Origin: Anoplopoma fimbria
Taxonomy: Eukaryota; Chordata; Actinopteri; Perciformes; Anoplopomatidae
Direction: 5' to 3'
NCBI RefSeq assembly: GCF_027596085.1
Contig: NC_072456.1
Coordinates: 22,064,718 to 22,128,717 of the forward strand
Length of the DNA: 64,000 bases
Shown: one piece after another, positions 54,901 to 64,000 of the stretch
Layout: each line of letters begins with the position of its first letter
Position numbering within the stretch: position 1 is the first letter of the stretch
Translations under genes and position numbers: made by a program
The notes under the pieces: model-generated
Databases searched by the model: none
What the model saw: only the letters and a program-made list of their open reading frames with translations
Told to the model about the DNA's origin: nothing

Positions 54901-56129
54901 ATTATTAAAGGAGATTCCTCTTTTGTTTCTAGAAGTGCAACCTCTCCTTGTGTGCTTCTCTCTCATAGTCCCTGTGTTTATTTTTGCTACTGTTGTCAGG
55001 CGCTTCATTATACATGTTAATAGCAACAAGGAAACCAAATGTCTTGTGTCTATACTACAAGACATCATACCAAATATGCCTATAAGTAACAGATATACAG
55101 TATATAACCATCTGGAGTTGCATGATTTAGTAGGAGAGCTTGATAGAAGTAAGGCGAAGTCCTTCAGCACTAAAATATTCAGGTATCAGTACTAGGGTAA
55201 TGAGCCTGAGATACCATTCACTCAACAGGGGAGCCTAATTGCCTGTCTTCACCTGAAGCCAGTGCTAACACCAGTAATGAAATGGTCTTATGTGCTCGGC
55301 TTTTCTGCAGCTCTTTGCTATGAAAATCGATGCACTTGAAGCAGTTTATATAAGCAAACAAGCAAGACAGTTTTTAGATTATTGTGATTTTCATTATAGA
55401 CTAACAAATGAGACTCCAAAAATATGTTTTCATGGTCATTAAAATTTGAAGCGGGGTTTTCAATATAATCATTTCTTTATACACAACTTCATATACTTAT
55501 ACCAAAACATGTATTTCTTGTGGTCACTGGGAGAGGTACAGAAAAGAGAGGCTGTTTATCTTGATCCCTTCTTATTTTAAAAAGTGCCTTTTAGAATTCA
55601 GACTAGAACAGTCTAATAGGCACGCACCAAAACCAGACGAGCCACTTCCCTGAATGCGTCTCAGATTATTTTTATTTTTTTTATATTTCTTTTAACTGGC
55701 CTGTACGGTTAATTATTAACACTCCCAGTATTACTGCAAACTGTGTCCTAACTGTTTTTATCAGGAAAACACAATGTTGAATGTTAAATATCAGAAAAAG
55801 CATCATGTTGTATATTAAATTTGTCAGTTTAAGTGATGAACATCTGATGAAAAGAGGTTTTCGAAGTTATTATAAGAACTGTAATGGTAATATAAGTATC
55901 GGTAAGTACTCATATGTAAGTACTTCTACTTGGCCTGAAAAAAAAAGAAGTGGTATCTTTGCATCCCTAGTCTGTAATATAAGACACTTCCTGAATGCCC
56001 ATTGCATTTCACCCTGCGTGAATTAGCCTAGCGGTTAGCGTCTGTTTTCATTACTCAAAGCTCTTCTACTCTAAGTCACTGCATCTCTCGAAAGAACAAC
56101 TCCACGGTTGGATTTCAGCCTGCAAGCAT

Positions 56130-56164
<35 letters not shown>

Positions 56165-59100
56165 TTTTTTTCAGCCCAGCTTTGCTGAAACAGAGCAGCT
56201 AATATTGGTAGCAATGCATCAAGATAACAACAAACCCTTATTATGTTCTGTCACTACACCAATGCAGAATCATCCACATCGGCATCACACTCTTTGCAAT
56301 AGGGTTCATAATATACGTTCTCTTAAATTCAGGCACCAAATGGTGACCAGAGGCACTTTTTTGTCGGTTAGTTTCAATCAGAACTGCCACGCTTGACTTC
56401 TCAGTAATTCTGTTAAGTGTCTGTCTTTACTGGTGTTAGATGCCTATCTATCTTAATGTCTAGATTATTGGAATCTTAAATATAAAAGAGAAATATGCAA
56501 TTTGTAAAACCATCAGCCCTATAAGGTTACATCTACTGACTATAATACACCAGTGAGTGTAAGTAAAGTTTAAGATTGTAAGAAGTTATTAACAATTTTA
56601 GGATTTTTCTTTAAAGATTAGTGAAATTGGTGTTTCCCTCCCTTCGCTGTAGGTTTTGTGATTTATCTCATTTCGAGTCTGCTTTGAATGTCTGCCAAGT
56701 CATCACTTTCACCTAAATTGTGTTGGGCCCCAAATTCTTTGAAGAACACAGCTTTCTGAAGAACCTTTCATGAGAAACTAAAAGGAGTTTTTTTTTTTGT
56801 TTTTTTTTCTTTCTTTTTTAAGTTTGGGGGGAAGATATGCTCACTTCAGCTTTCTGCTAAATGTCTGCAAATGACGCAGTACCCAACACCCAACTTTTTT
56901 TGGTTTTTTTCCACCACGTTGAAGCTATTGTTAAAAGAGAAGTTGAGCAATGATGCATCCAATTGAAAGTTAAATGCTATGTTCACTCTAGGTTAAGCTC
57001 TGAGGGTGGATAATAATGGATCTCATGTTGCATTTTGGGTGAAACAATGACCTATGCCTTTAAAAGGCGTGCTCAGATGTTGTCTCAAATTAGAACAAAC
57101 TAAACTTAACCGAACTGAATTTATTTTTATTTTTATATGTAAGTAAAATAGCCCATTTCAATCGTGTGTGTGGGTGGATCACATCTCTGCAACAAAGAAG
57201 TATTGCACACTAAGAAATGTGTGCTCCCACTATGAGCCCCAAATCAAAGGTAGCTTAGCATTAATGAGATGGAACACTTAAAGCTTCAGAGGTTTTATTT
57301 TTTCTTTAAAAAAAAAAGTAGGTCCAGTTAAGCCGATGTGTTGCTTTAAACACTCATTCGACGCTCTTCTGTCAAACATATTTTAAAGGAGTAGGCTATC
57401 ACGTTTTAACACACAGGACATACTTGGCAGTGGGGCATGCACACTGCGTATTGAGAGTAGGGACATCTAGTTCCCTTGCAGAGTGCGTGGCACAAAGTGC
57501 TCTTTTCACATCTGAAATCCTAGACAGGGGGAGAATCTCATCGGTGTGACAGTGATGCAACTTAACACCTGACAATTTGGGTGCCACAGCCATACCCATA
57601 GGGATTTAGACATGGCTATTCCTGTGTGCATCTACTACAAAACAAAGAAATCCTTTGGCAGTGCAACCGGAGAGACAGTGTGTGTGTGCGTGTGTGTGCG
57701 TGTTGTAGTGATATTTGTGTTAGCTTCGTCTATATGAGTCTGTAATAAGAGGCCGTTCATTTTGCATGATTTACACCCTTGTAATAAACAAACTCCGAGC
57801 TATATTTTGCATTTTAAAAAGTGAATTCATACCATGCTAGCACACATACTCTTGTGGAATTGCAATGCGCTGTTAATGGGCCAGTTGTGAGCCTCAGGCT
57901 TGGTTTCTGTAAGGTTTCAGGGAGATTATGGCGTAGCTGGCAAAGCTTATACCCAATAAAACTTGATACACTTGATTAACATAAGCCAGTTTTGATAATA
58001 GAAATACTAACATCTGTTAGCCAAGGACGTTGACTAGACTCGATACAGTCTTAACTTGCTTACTCTCAACTGTGTTAAGAATATCTTAAACAATCTGAGC
58101 AAAGAAATAGATTCAACTTCATCTGCTGAGGAAATGTGAGGAAGTTGCTAGCTACTGTTTCAAAGGTCAGAAGGGAACTTAGATTTTTCTAAAAAGCTGT
58201 CGGCTCTCTTAACCCTGACTGCATTATTATGGAGTAATGTTGGATATCACTTATGGTGGCTATTTGTGCGGCTGATGTTGGGCCATGAAGTGTACAAAGG
58301 AGCTTTTCTTGTGAAAGTGTGACTACCAATACGATTCTGTGTTAAAGCGGTTGAAATGTGAAAGCCAGGCAGACAAAGATGAAGTTGAGGTCCACGTTGC
58401 TGTAATTTGCTGTGTTAATGCTGCAAAGGAAATGTAGCCGGAAACGGACTTGAGCAACATTGTCATCAGTTCTGTTTTATCACGGGCTGCTTGGCTGCGA
58501 GTCCACGCCGTGTCCAGCTGATCCCCCCCGTTCTGTTGCTGCTGGCCAGCGTGTGGGAACAGCCAAAGCCTTGTCATCGATGCATGGTCGGGGCCAGTAC
58601 TCCGTCCCTAAGGTTAGCTCTGTGGAACATTCTGGGCTCAGGTCCCAGAGAATAGTGGCATGTCAGCAGCCCATTCAAATGAACAGGCTGAGGGTAGCAC
58701 TACGTTAGCAGTGCTGGGATGGGGGGGGAGGGCGAGGGGGAGGGTAGAGGGTGGGCGTGCTAAAACTGGTGCTGTGTTTAACATTGCAGGGGTAGACCAG
58801 GGAGTGTGGCTCCATGAAAGGGCTGGTGTTTCTGGATAGGCTCAGTGTTCAGAGCTCAGGACAAAGTAGAACTATATTCTAATGTTGGTAAGATGAATGA
58901 GACGGAGGCTTTTCTTCTTTTGTCCGACTCTAATATTACTAGTTACGTCCAGGAAGGGTTATGCTAGGTGATCTGCTATTTCAGAGTACACTGTGCCGCA
59001 ATCATTATCGTGCGTAACATGCTCGTCAGTATTGCCTATTTTGTAACAATAAAGAGTAACAGTGCTACAGCAGAGTTGTGCTTTTAGCTAAATGCTTATG

Positions 59101-60513
59101 TTAGCATGGCAACACGCTAACATGCAGGTATACAGTCTACCATGTTCACTTTAGTTCAGAGTGTTGGCCTGCTAACATTTGCTACAGTAATTAGCACTAA
59201 ACACACAATACAGTTGAGACTAATGGTAATGCCATTTTGCAGTTTAGTCATAAATTGTTGACTAATCAGATTTCATGGTACAAGAAGAGAAGTTTAAGGA
59301 TCACCAAAGTGATTACAATTCATCCCGAGGAGAACAACAATGTCCGTACCAAATGTCACGGCTGTCCATCCAATAGTTGTCAACCTTGTGGTGGCCCTAG
59401 AGGAAAAGCCAGGGGGATCACATAAGTTGATAGGCGTCCTCCTCTGGGGACCATGAATGTCTGTGTAAAATGCTATAGCAAGCGCCATCTAATAGTTCAA
59501 TGATTTCTGCCAGAACAGTGTTGTTGTAGTATTAATAGATGTATAATACCAATTGAAACTAAAACATGCTACATCTTGACATTGCCTTAATCATTTCTCT
59601 GACTTGCGTTTCCAGCTAAGCTGTGAGGCCATAAATGTGAGTAAATATCGCAACAGCCTCTGTGATGTTTGGGATGGATTTTCATATCCTCTCCACATCT
59701 CTGACATGATAAGCAAGATCCATATCTCTGGGTCAGGATCAGGCAGCAATACAAAGCACGTTATGTCTTTAACAGGCGTGACCTCCCTTCACCTTTTAGC
59801 TCTCTCACTTCAACACATTTGATCCACTAAAGCAGTGGTTCTCAAATGGGGGTACGTGAAGGCACTCCAGGGGGTACGTGAGATTTTTAAAAAATATATT
59901 TAAAATTAGCATCCATTCAAAAATCCTTTAAAAATTGTTATTTAATAAATATTCAATAAAATATAAGTGTAAGTTCATAAACTGAATTTAATGCAACAAT
60001 GCAACCGTCAGTGTTGACAGTTTAATAAATCAGACACTGATGGCAGAGCGCTGAGTATTACATCTTTTTTTCAACCAAAAATGCTTTGCGCTGGTTAGGG
60101 GGTACTTGGCTAAAAAAGTATTTCACAGGGGTACATCACTGAAAAAAGGTTGCGAACCGCTGCACTAAAGCATCACCAAGAAAGAAAGGTCAAGGTCAAA
60201 GTCCCTCCCTTTCACTCCCTTACTTTTAAAAAGGCACTTAAAACACATCTTTTCAGTCGTTTTAATGTCTAACCATTTTTAAGGTATGTCATTACTTCTT
60301 AACTGTCTCTCTAGGATGTTTGTTTTTAAATACTTCCCTTTATTTTGTGTCTTTTTGAGTTGTTTGAAAAGAGCTTATTACGTAAAATGTAATGAAGTTA
60401 CTTCCTTTTTTGGATGTTCATGACTACTTCCCACAATCCTCTCATACTTGGTAGCATTTCCTAGAATGTTTCTGACAACAAACCATATTCAGCGCTATGA
60501 GTTTGACATCCTA

Positions 60514-60597
<84 letters not shown>

Positions 60598-61739
60598 ATT
60601 GTGTGTGTGTGTGTGTCTGCACAGACTTTGTTTATAAAAGAAAATTCTGCTGTAATTCTCGCTGTTTGGATACACCTTCTCATTCAATGGTTTTTCTACA
60701 TTGTGGATTAATATTGAAGACATCCAAACTATGAAGGAACACATATGGAATTATGTGGTAAACAAACAAATGCTCAACAAACCAGAATATGTTTTATATT
60801 TTAGACTCTTCAAAGTAGTTGAATGAGAAGGTGTGTCCAAACTTTTGACTGGTACTGTATCTTAGGGGAATTAAAGTGCTTCTCTCTTTTGATTTACTTC
60901 ATTTGAAATTGAGAGACAGAAACTTAAAAATAAATGAAATGCTGAACCGTTGGCATCGGGTAACCCCCAGGACAGTGGATCCGATACTGAAACAACTGAA
61001 AGTGAATTTTGGAAACCCTGCTCAGCTCTTCCTCTTTTCCTGAATCTGTAATAACTTACAGGAGCACAATATTCTGCCAGTTGTTATTTATTATATTGAG
61101 TAGGCTATTTTACTTTGGCAATTCCCTATCCACAGTATAAAAAGTATTTCATTTTTCTTTTCTTTTTTTGACAGCTTTCAGTCATACTGGATTGACTGGA
61201 TGAAGTTTTTTGTACATTGAAATGGTCCATTTAATGGGTAGAGTGATGGCAATATTCAAAATTGACTGTAGTAAACCTTACCAAATACTAAATACTTGTA
61301 ATTCAAGCATTTCTCATGTTGTGAATTGAGCTCATGCAAACTTAAATTATAATATCATAGCTTTGAATAGGAAAAAAAGCTATTCAAATTGTGTTTTTTC
61401 TGTGGTTAACCTCTTGTTTTTATGTAAATATTTCCCAGTCAATTTGTGTTAAAACTGGTTTTATGTTGCATATCGTTGGCTCATAAGCTTTTATGAATTG
61501 GTAATGCAGCATTTGGTGCATGCCACATGTAATGCTTCAAGCTATTATTTTGCATATAAATGCTCCTACTTAAACACATATTATATGTCAGCAGTTCGAT
61601 ACGGGAACCTAGAATGTCTTTTCTGGAAATCTGCCTGTCTGACCATCTTTTAACATGAATATTATTTAACAATGCTGTTATTTGTCTTTTATAGGTCCTG
61701 ACATCACGACCATTGATCAGATTTAATGGAAACCAAGGG
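48851..61739 (+). CDS. ell: RNA polymerase II elongation factor ELL (partial, first two coding exons)
   Basis: Exon 1 (48851-48985) gives 45 residues: [20 protein letters not shown], then [20 protein letters not shown], then YQTGK. This is nearly the start of mammalian ELL. Exon 2 (61695-61739) gives [15 protein letters not shown], matching the SLRPSIRFQGSQG segment that follows. Both are phase 0 and the intron between is 12.7 kb. ELL raises the elongation rate of RNA polymerase II in the nucleus as part of super and little elongation complexes. The rest of the N-terminal elongation domain and the C-terminal occludin-like domain lie beyond the window. ELL2 is less likely, as the MAALKE start and synteny favour ELL. 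Confidence 0.95.
49317..49450. repeat. Foldback: long imperfect palindrome with T/A-run
   Basis: Left arm 49317-49376 (ACCGAGGAACGGTTTC, T run, AAAGTGTTCCAATTCC, AACGGTC) is the reverse complement of the right arm 49382-49450 (GACCGTTGGAATTGG, A run, GAAACCGTTCCTCGGT). The spacer is 5 bp. Apart from the length and one interruption of the A/T run, the arms match by eye. It could be a MITE-like foldback element, or a palindrome made by replication template switching. Confidence 0.9.
49560..49597 (-). mobile_element. Fish repeat core, reverse orientation
   Basis: GATAAAAGCGTCTGCTAAAA followed by TGACTGTAATGTAATGT is the reverse complement of the core at 40794-40842. A fragment only. Confidence 0.7.
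49655..49677 (+). repeat. Poly-A run
   Basis: About 22 A in a row; it could be the tail of a retroposed fragment. Confidence 0.8.
50191..51213 (+). repeat. Tandem array of four ~245-bp units in ell intron 1
   Basis: Units start at 50191, 50449, 50693 and 50933 with TGAATAATGTG or TGAATAAGGTG, periods 258, 244, 240 and 281 bp. Shared blocks include CTCCTTAAGATATTGTAAAT, GTTAGGAAACCTT, TCCGTTCTCACATTTGGGTG, GAGTAAACGGCGTTTGT and TGAAATATCAGCTGAAAC. Unit 4 has a short internal duplication (51003-51055). Each unit holds a TTATTGCAG|GTATCC junction. The copies are close to identical, so the array is young or homogenised. Confidence 0.95.
51214..56130. other. ell intron 1, mostly unique sequence
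   Basis: No exon, RNA gene or clear mobile element was recognised. It includes a T run near 52948 and AT-rich stretches. Confidence 0.45.
56131..56163 (+). repeat. Poly-T run, 33 nt
   Basis: 33 consecutive T, then G and more T. It may be the tail of a retroposed copy on the minus strand, or an assembly-sensitive homopolymer. Confidence 0.9.
56164..59080. other. ell intron 1, unique sequence
   Basis: No exon or RNA gene recognised. 58450-58800 is somewhat GC-richer and non-repetitive. Confidence 0.45.
59085..59505 (+). mobile_element. Degenerate fish interspersed repeat (gctaacatg type)
   Basis: Order of blocks GCTAAATGCTTATGTTAGCA, CACGCTAACATGCAGGTA, GCTAACATTTGCTACAGTAA, TTAGCACTAAACACA, then ATCCAATAGTTGTC and GCGCCATCTAATAGTTC. 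This order is that of an abundant teleost repeat. Strongly decayed, no coding capacity. Confidence 0.6.
59833..60162 (+). mobile_element. hAT-like miniature element with 8-bp target duplication
   Basis: Starts CAGTGGTTCTCAAATGGGGG and ends GGTTGCGAACCGCTG, imperfect inverted repeats of hAT type (CAGTGGTTCTCAA / TTGAGAACCACTG). CACTAAAG occurs directly on both sides (59825-59832 and 60163-60170), an 8-bp target duplication as expected for hAT. 330 bp, no transposase. Confidence 0.9.
60516..60617 (+). repeat. (TG)n microsatellite
   Basis: About 80 bp of TG units, a short break at CTGATT, then more TG. The only long dinucleotide tract in the 3' half of the window. Confidence 0.95.
60665..60857 (+). 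mobile_element. Tc1/mariner-like miniature element, copy 3 (5' end shortened)
   Basis: Left end lacks the first bases (TTTGGATACACCTTCTCATT), interior the same as copies 1 and 2, right terminus CAAACTTTTGACTGGTACTG complete and followed by TA (60858-60859). A short internal deletion compared with copy 1. Confidence 0.85.
61695..61739 (+). CDS. ell: ell exon 2
   Basis: 45 nt, 15 codons, residues 46-60 ([15 protein letters not shown]), phase 0. Acceptor GTCTTTTATAG, donor GTAAGA. The match to RPSIRFQGSQG in mammalian ELL and the clean splice sites make this assignment strong in spite of the small size. Confidence 0.9.
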
Positions 61740-64000
61740 GTAAGAACATGTTTCTCTCTCTCTCTCCTTCCTGGTCTCTTTCAATCCAATCCAATACATA
61801 CAATTAAAACAAACAAACACACACGAACGACACTTCAGTGCTATATCTTGTTGTGTCGGCCTTTTAGAGATGAGCAATAAAGAAGCTGGCAAAGCTGCGC
61901 CGAATTTCAATGATGTACTTTTTGCCATTAGTGTCATGTGGGGTGTCGACATAACTTGATCTTAATACACTACTGTCTCTAAAGCCTGATCAGGCAAATG
62001 TTCCCCAGCCTCCTCCTTTGTGACTGACCACAAGATTTGGTTTATTTGGCTCCTAAGTGCCAGCTAGGCCCCTCGATAGCTCTTGCATGGCAGGAAAAAA
62101 TACTCCTAAACCTCTTTAAAATGTCACGTGTACTGCCTTGTTCTTTATGACTTCTCACTTTTCGTTTGTTGTGTTGGCCTCAGATGTAGTTTAGAAAGAT
62201 AAAGACAGGATGATGTTTGATTGTAATCTTTTTAGAATCTTTGTTTGGGTATAAATATATTTACTCCAGTATTATTATCATACTTACACGAAAGCATGAA
62301 GTCAGACAATGCAGTAGTGTGGGCTGCACATGTGATGGGAGCATGCACCTGAATGGGCAGACATTTGTCAACCGTTTTTACTATCATCAATGCTTGCGGC
62401 ACTTATAATAAAGCAGCTTAAAGCACTCTGAAAAAGTGTAGGTGTTTGTAGCTGCTAATATTCACCACTGCAGCAAAGCTAAAGTCACCTCTGCATGCCT
62501 TGCCTCTTTGCTGCTGTAGGGGAAAGTCAGTAAACACACAAAGTAGGCTAAGTGAGGGAACGGAACGAGTAGCAATGAAACATTGTTTATATGTCCCAAT
62601 AACTGTGCCTCCTTTCTGCAACTGGTACCTGGTTGTTTATGATAATGACAAAACTCACACTAGGGTGCCAGTACTTCTCTATATGAGCAATTAGCCGTCC
62701 CCTAGAAGACAATAAACATCCTCACGCTCAGGAGCATTCTCAGCACAAGCAATTGCTTCCTGCATGGACAAAAAAGGCCAGGTTTGCATGTGTGAGCCTG
62801 CCTCGTCTGACATGCATAGACAGTCTGTGAGCACTTCTGTGCTGGCAGGGTTAGTTCAGTTTGACATCCAGAGGGCTTTAGTTCATTTAGCCCGGTGATT
62901 TGCTATTTGTCCAAAGATTTATTAGGCTATCCATCCTTGTCCAAAACATTGTCTTAATAGGCCTTTTGCGGGCATTAATGTCAACAAGCTCACATTGCCT
63001 CTTACAGCAGGATTTCTTGCAATTCTGTTTTATTTAATGTCTTAATTTCTCACTTAATCCTGCCTTCCGAGGGAGACAGGTTCACTTTCATCCTTACTGC
63101 CTGCTCTGCATAAGTCATCAGATGTGATATGAAATGGTTGGCACCATATTGACACAAAAAAGCAGGTTGAATGTGTGTCCTTGGTGTAGACGTGTGATTA
63201 ATTATTAACCAACTGCTGCCTGCTACGCTAGTCAGCATCTAAACTTCTGCAAATTTATCCATTTGCTGAGACGGATCAGTGTGTTGTTTACCCCAAAGTG
63301 CTTCCGCGGGAGGCTAGAGTTGCCACATCCCCAGATCTCAGCGATGACATTGGGGGGGAAAAATGAAATAATATGATGGCCAAAAAACTGTGAAAGAAAG
63401 AAGTTGTAGCTGGTTTAGCATTGATGAACTATGGTCGTTTTTTTTTATATATATAATGTTGCAGCAAGAACATGGAGCATGGCCCATAATATTGGCTTCC
63501 CCCGTATTTAACACTGATCATTGTGCAAACTCCCAGTTGGGAATGCCAGAACAGCAGCCTGTTTCCATTATGACCTACAGGTACATCGGCAATTTACTCT
63601 CACAGTTGACACTCATGTCTGAGGCACAGCCAAGCAAAACCTGCTCACAGACATCTGCATCCACATTCTAGCACATCTGCCAACACCTCATTCTGTCAAT
63701 GCTGCAGTGCAATACACACACAGCTTGTTGTTTTAAAGTGTATTTTTAAAAAAAAAATAGTTATGTTGCTTAGGGGGGAATCCACTGATTCTTTCTAAAC
63801 TCTCATCGATAGACCTCAGGCAGCAGCAGCTAAGCAAACACCTTCATTGTTTTGTGTGCATATTTCTTTCTTAAAGAATCTGCCTGTAAGCTCTTATATC
63901 GTCGTTGTTGTAGCTGATTTCTTTATTTACAATATAAATGTATTTAAGCATCATCTAGGAGTCTTAATACATTTGATACTGCCATCCTATCAATATTTTT
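61740..64000 (+). other. ell: ell intron 2, start
   Basis: No further ELL exon (expected next: HISIPQP...TFSFYLSN-like coding) was found in 61740-64000, so this intron continues past the window. Unique, AT-rich sequence without a clear mobile element. Confidence 0.6.

Larger units (their letters stand above)
48986..61694 (+). other. ell: ell intron 1 (12.7 kb)
   Basis: Contains a foldback at 49317-49450, a repeat core at 49560-49597, a 245-bp tandem array at 50191-51213, a long T run at 56131, a hAT-like element at 59833, a Tc1-like copy at 60665 and one TG tract. No nested gene recognised, and the open frames at 54229-54583 and elsewhere show no domains. Confidence 0.85.

Noticed and set aside
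56027..56045. CCTAGCGGTTAGCG text resembling a tRNA or SINE A box
   Set aside because: No matching B box at the right distance and no cloverleaf could be built.

Overview
The window looks like a piece of a ray-finned (teleost) fish chromosome. It carries intron-split vertebrate genes with GT-AG junctions. It is very rich in long CA/TG microsatellites and in short interspersed repeats of kinds common in fish. It holds three protein genes, all on the + strand: the 3' two thirds of ssbp4, a complete fkbp8, and the first two coding exons of ell. No bacterial, viral, rRNA, tRNA or CRISPR feature was recognised.

Layout. 1-13451 is non-coding, most likely the inside of a long 5' intron of ssbp4, because the first visible exon is internal and the LisH/LUFS-encoding exons were not found. 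13452-35751 holds 13 ssbp4 coding exons (293 residues up to a stop after the conserved YSPNMTMSV end), split by one 11.6-kb intron and several small ones. A long ssbp4 3' UTR follows, with candidate poly(A) signals up to about 38.9 kb. fkbp8 has a probable non-coding first exon ending at 40079 and eight coding exons from 40431 to 46571 (405 residues), with a poly(A) signal at 46751. ell begins at 48851; after a 12.7-kb intron a 45-nt second coding exon lies at 61695-61739, and the rest of the gene is beyond the window.

The proteins are nuclear and organellar housekeeping factors. SSBP4 is a co-regulator that binds LDB-type adaptors. FKBP8 is a tail-anchored FKBP/TPR co-chaperone of the outer mitochondrial membrane. 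ELL is an RNA polymerase II elongation factor of the super and little elongation complexes. They are separate transcription units, not an operon. From memory, SSBP4, ELL and FKBP8 are also close together on human chromosome 19p13.11, but in a different order and orientation.

Most of the unusual material is repeat structure. Examples are complementary TG and CA tracts able to form a stem of about 100 bp, an identical 140-bp sequence present twice beside TG tracts, a 60-bp-arm foldback in ell intron 1, four tandem copies of a roughly 245-bp unit each carrying an AG|GT splice-like junction, a 31-bp minisatellite in fkbp8, three copies of a Tc1-like miniature element, and an intact hAT-like element with an 8-bp target duplication. 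Between the microsatellites are several non-repetitive islands that look like conserved non-coding elements. No clearly new biological system was found.
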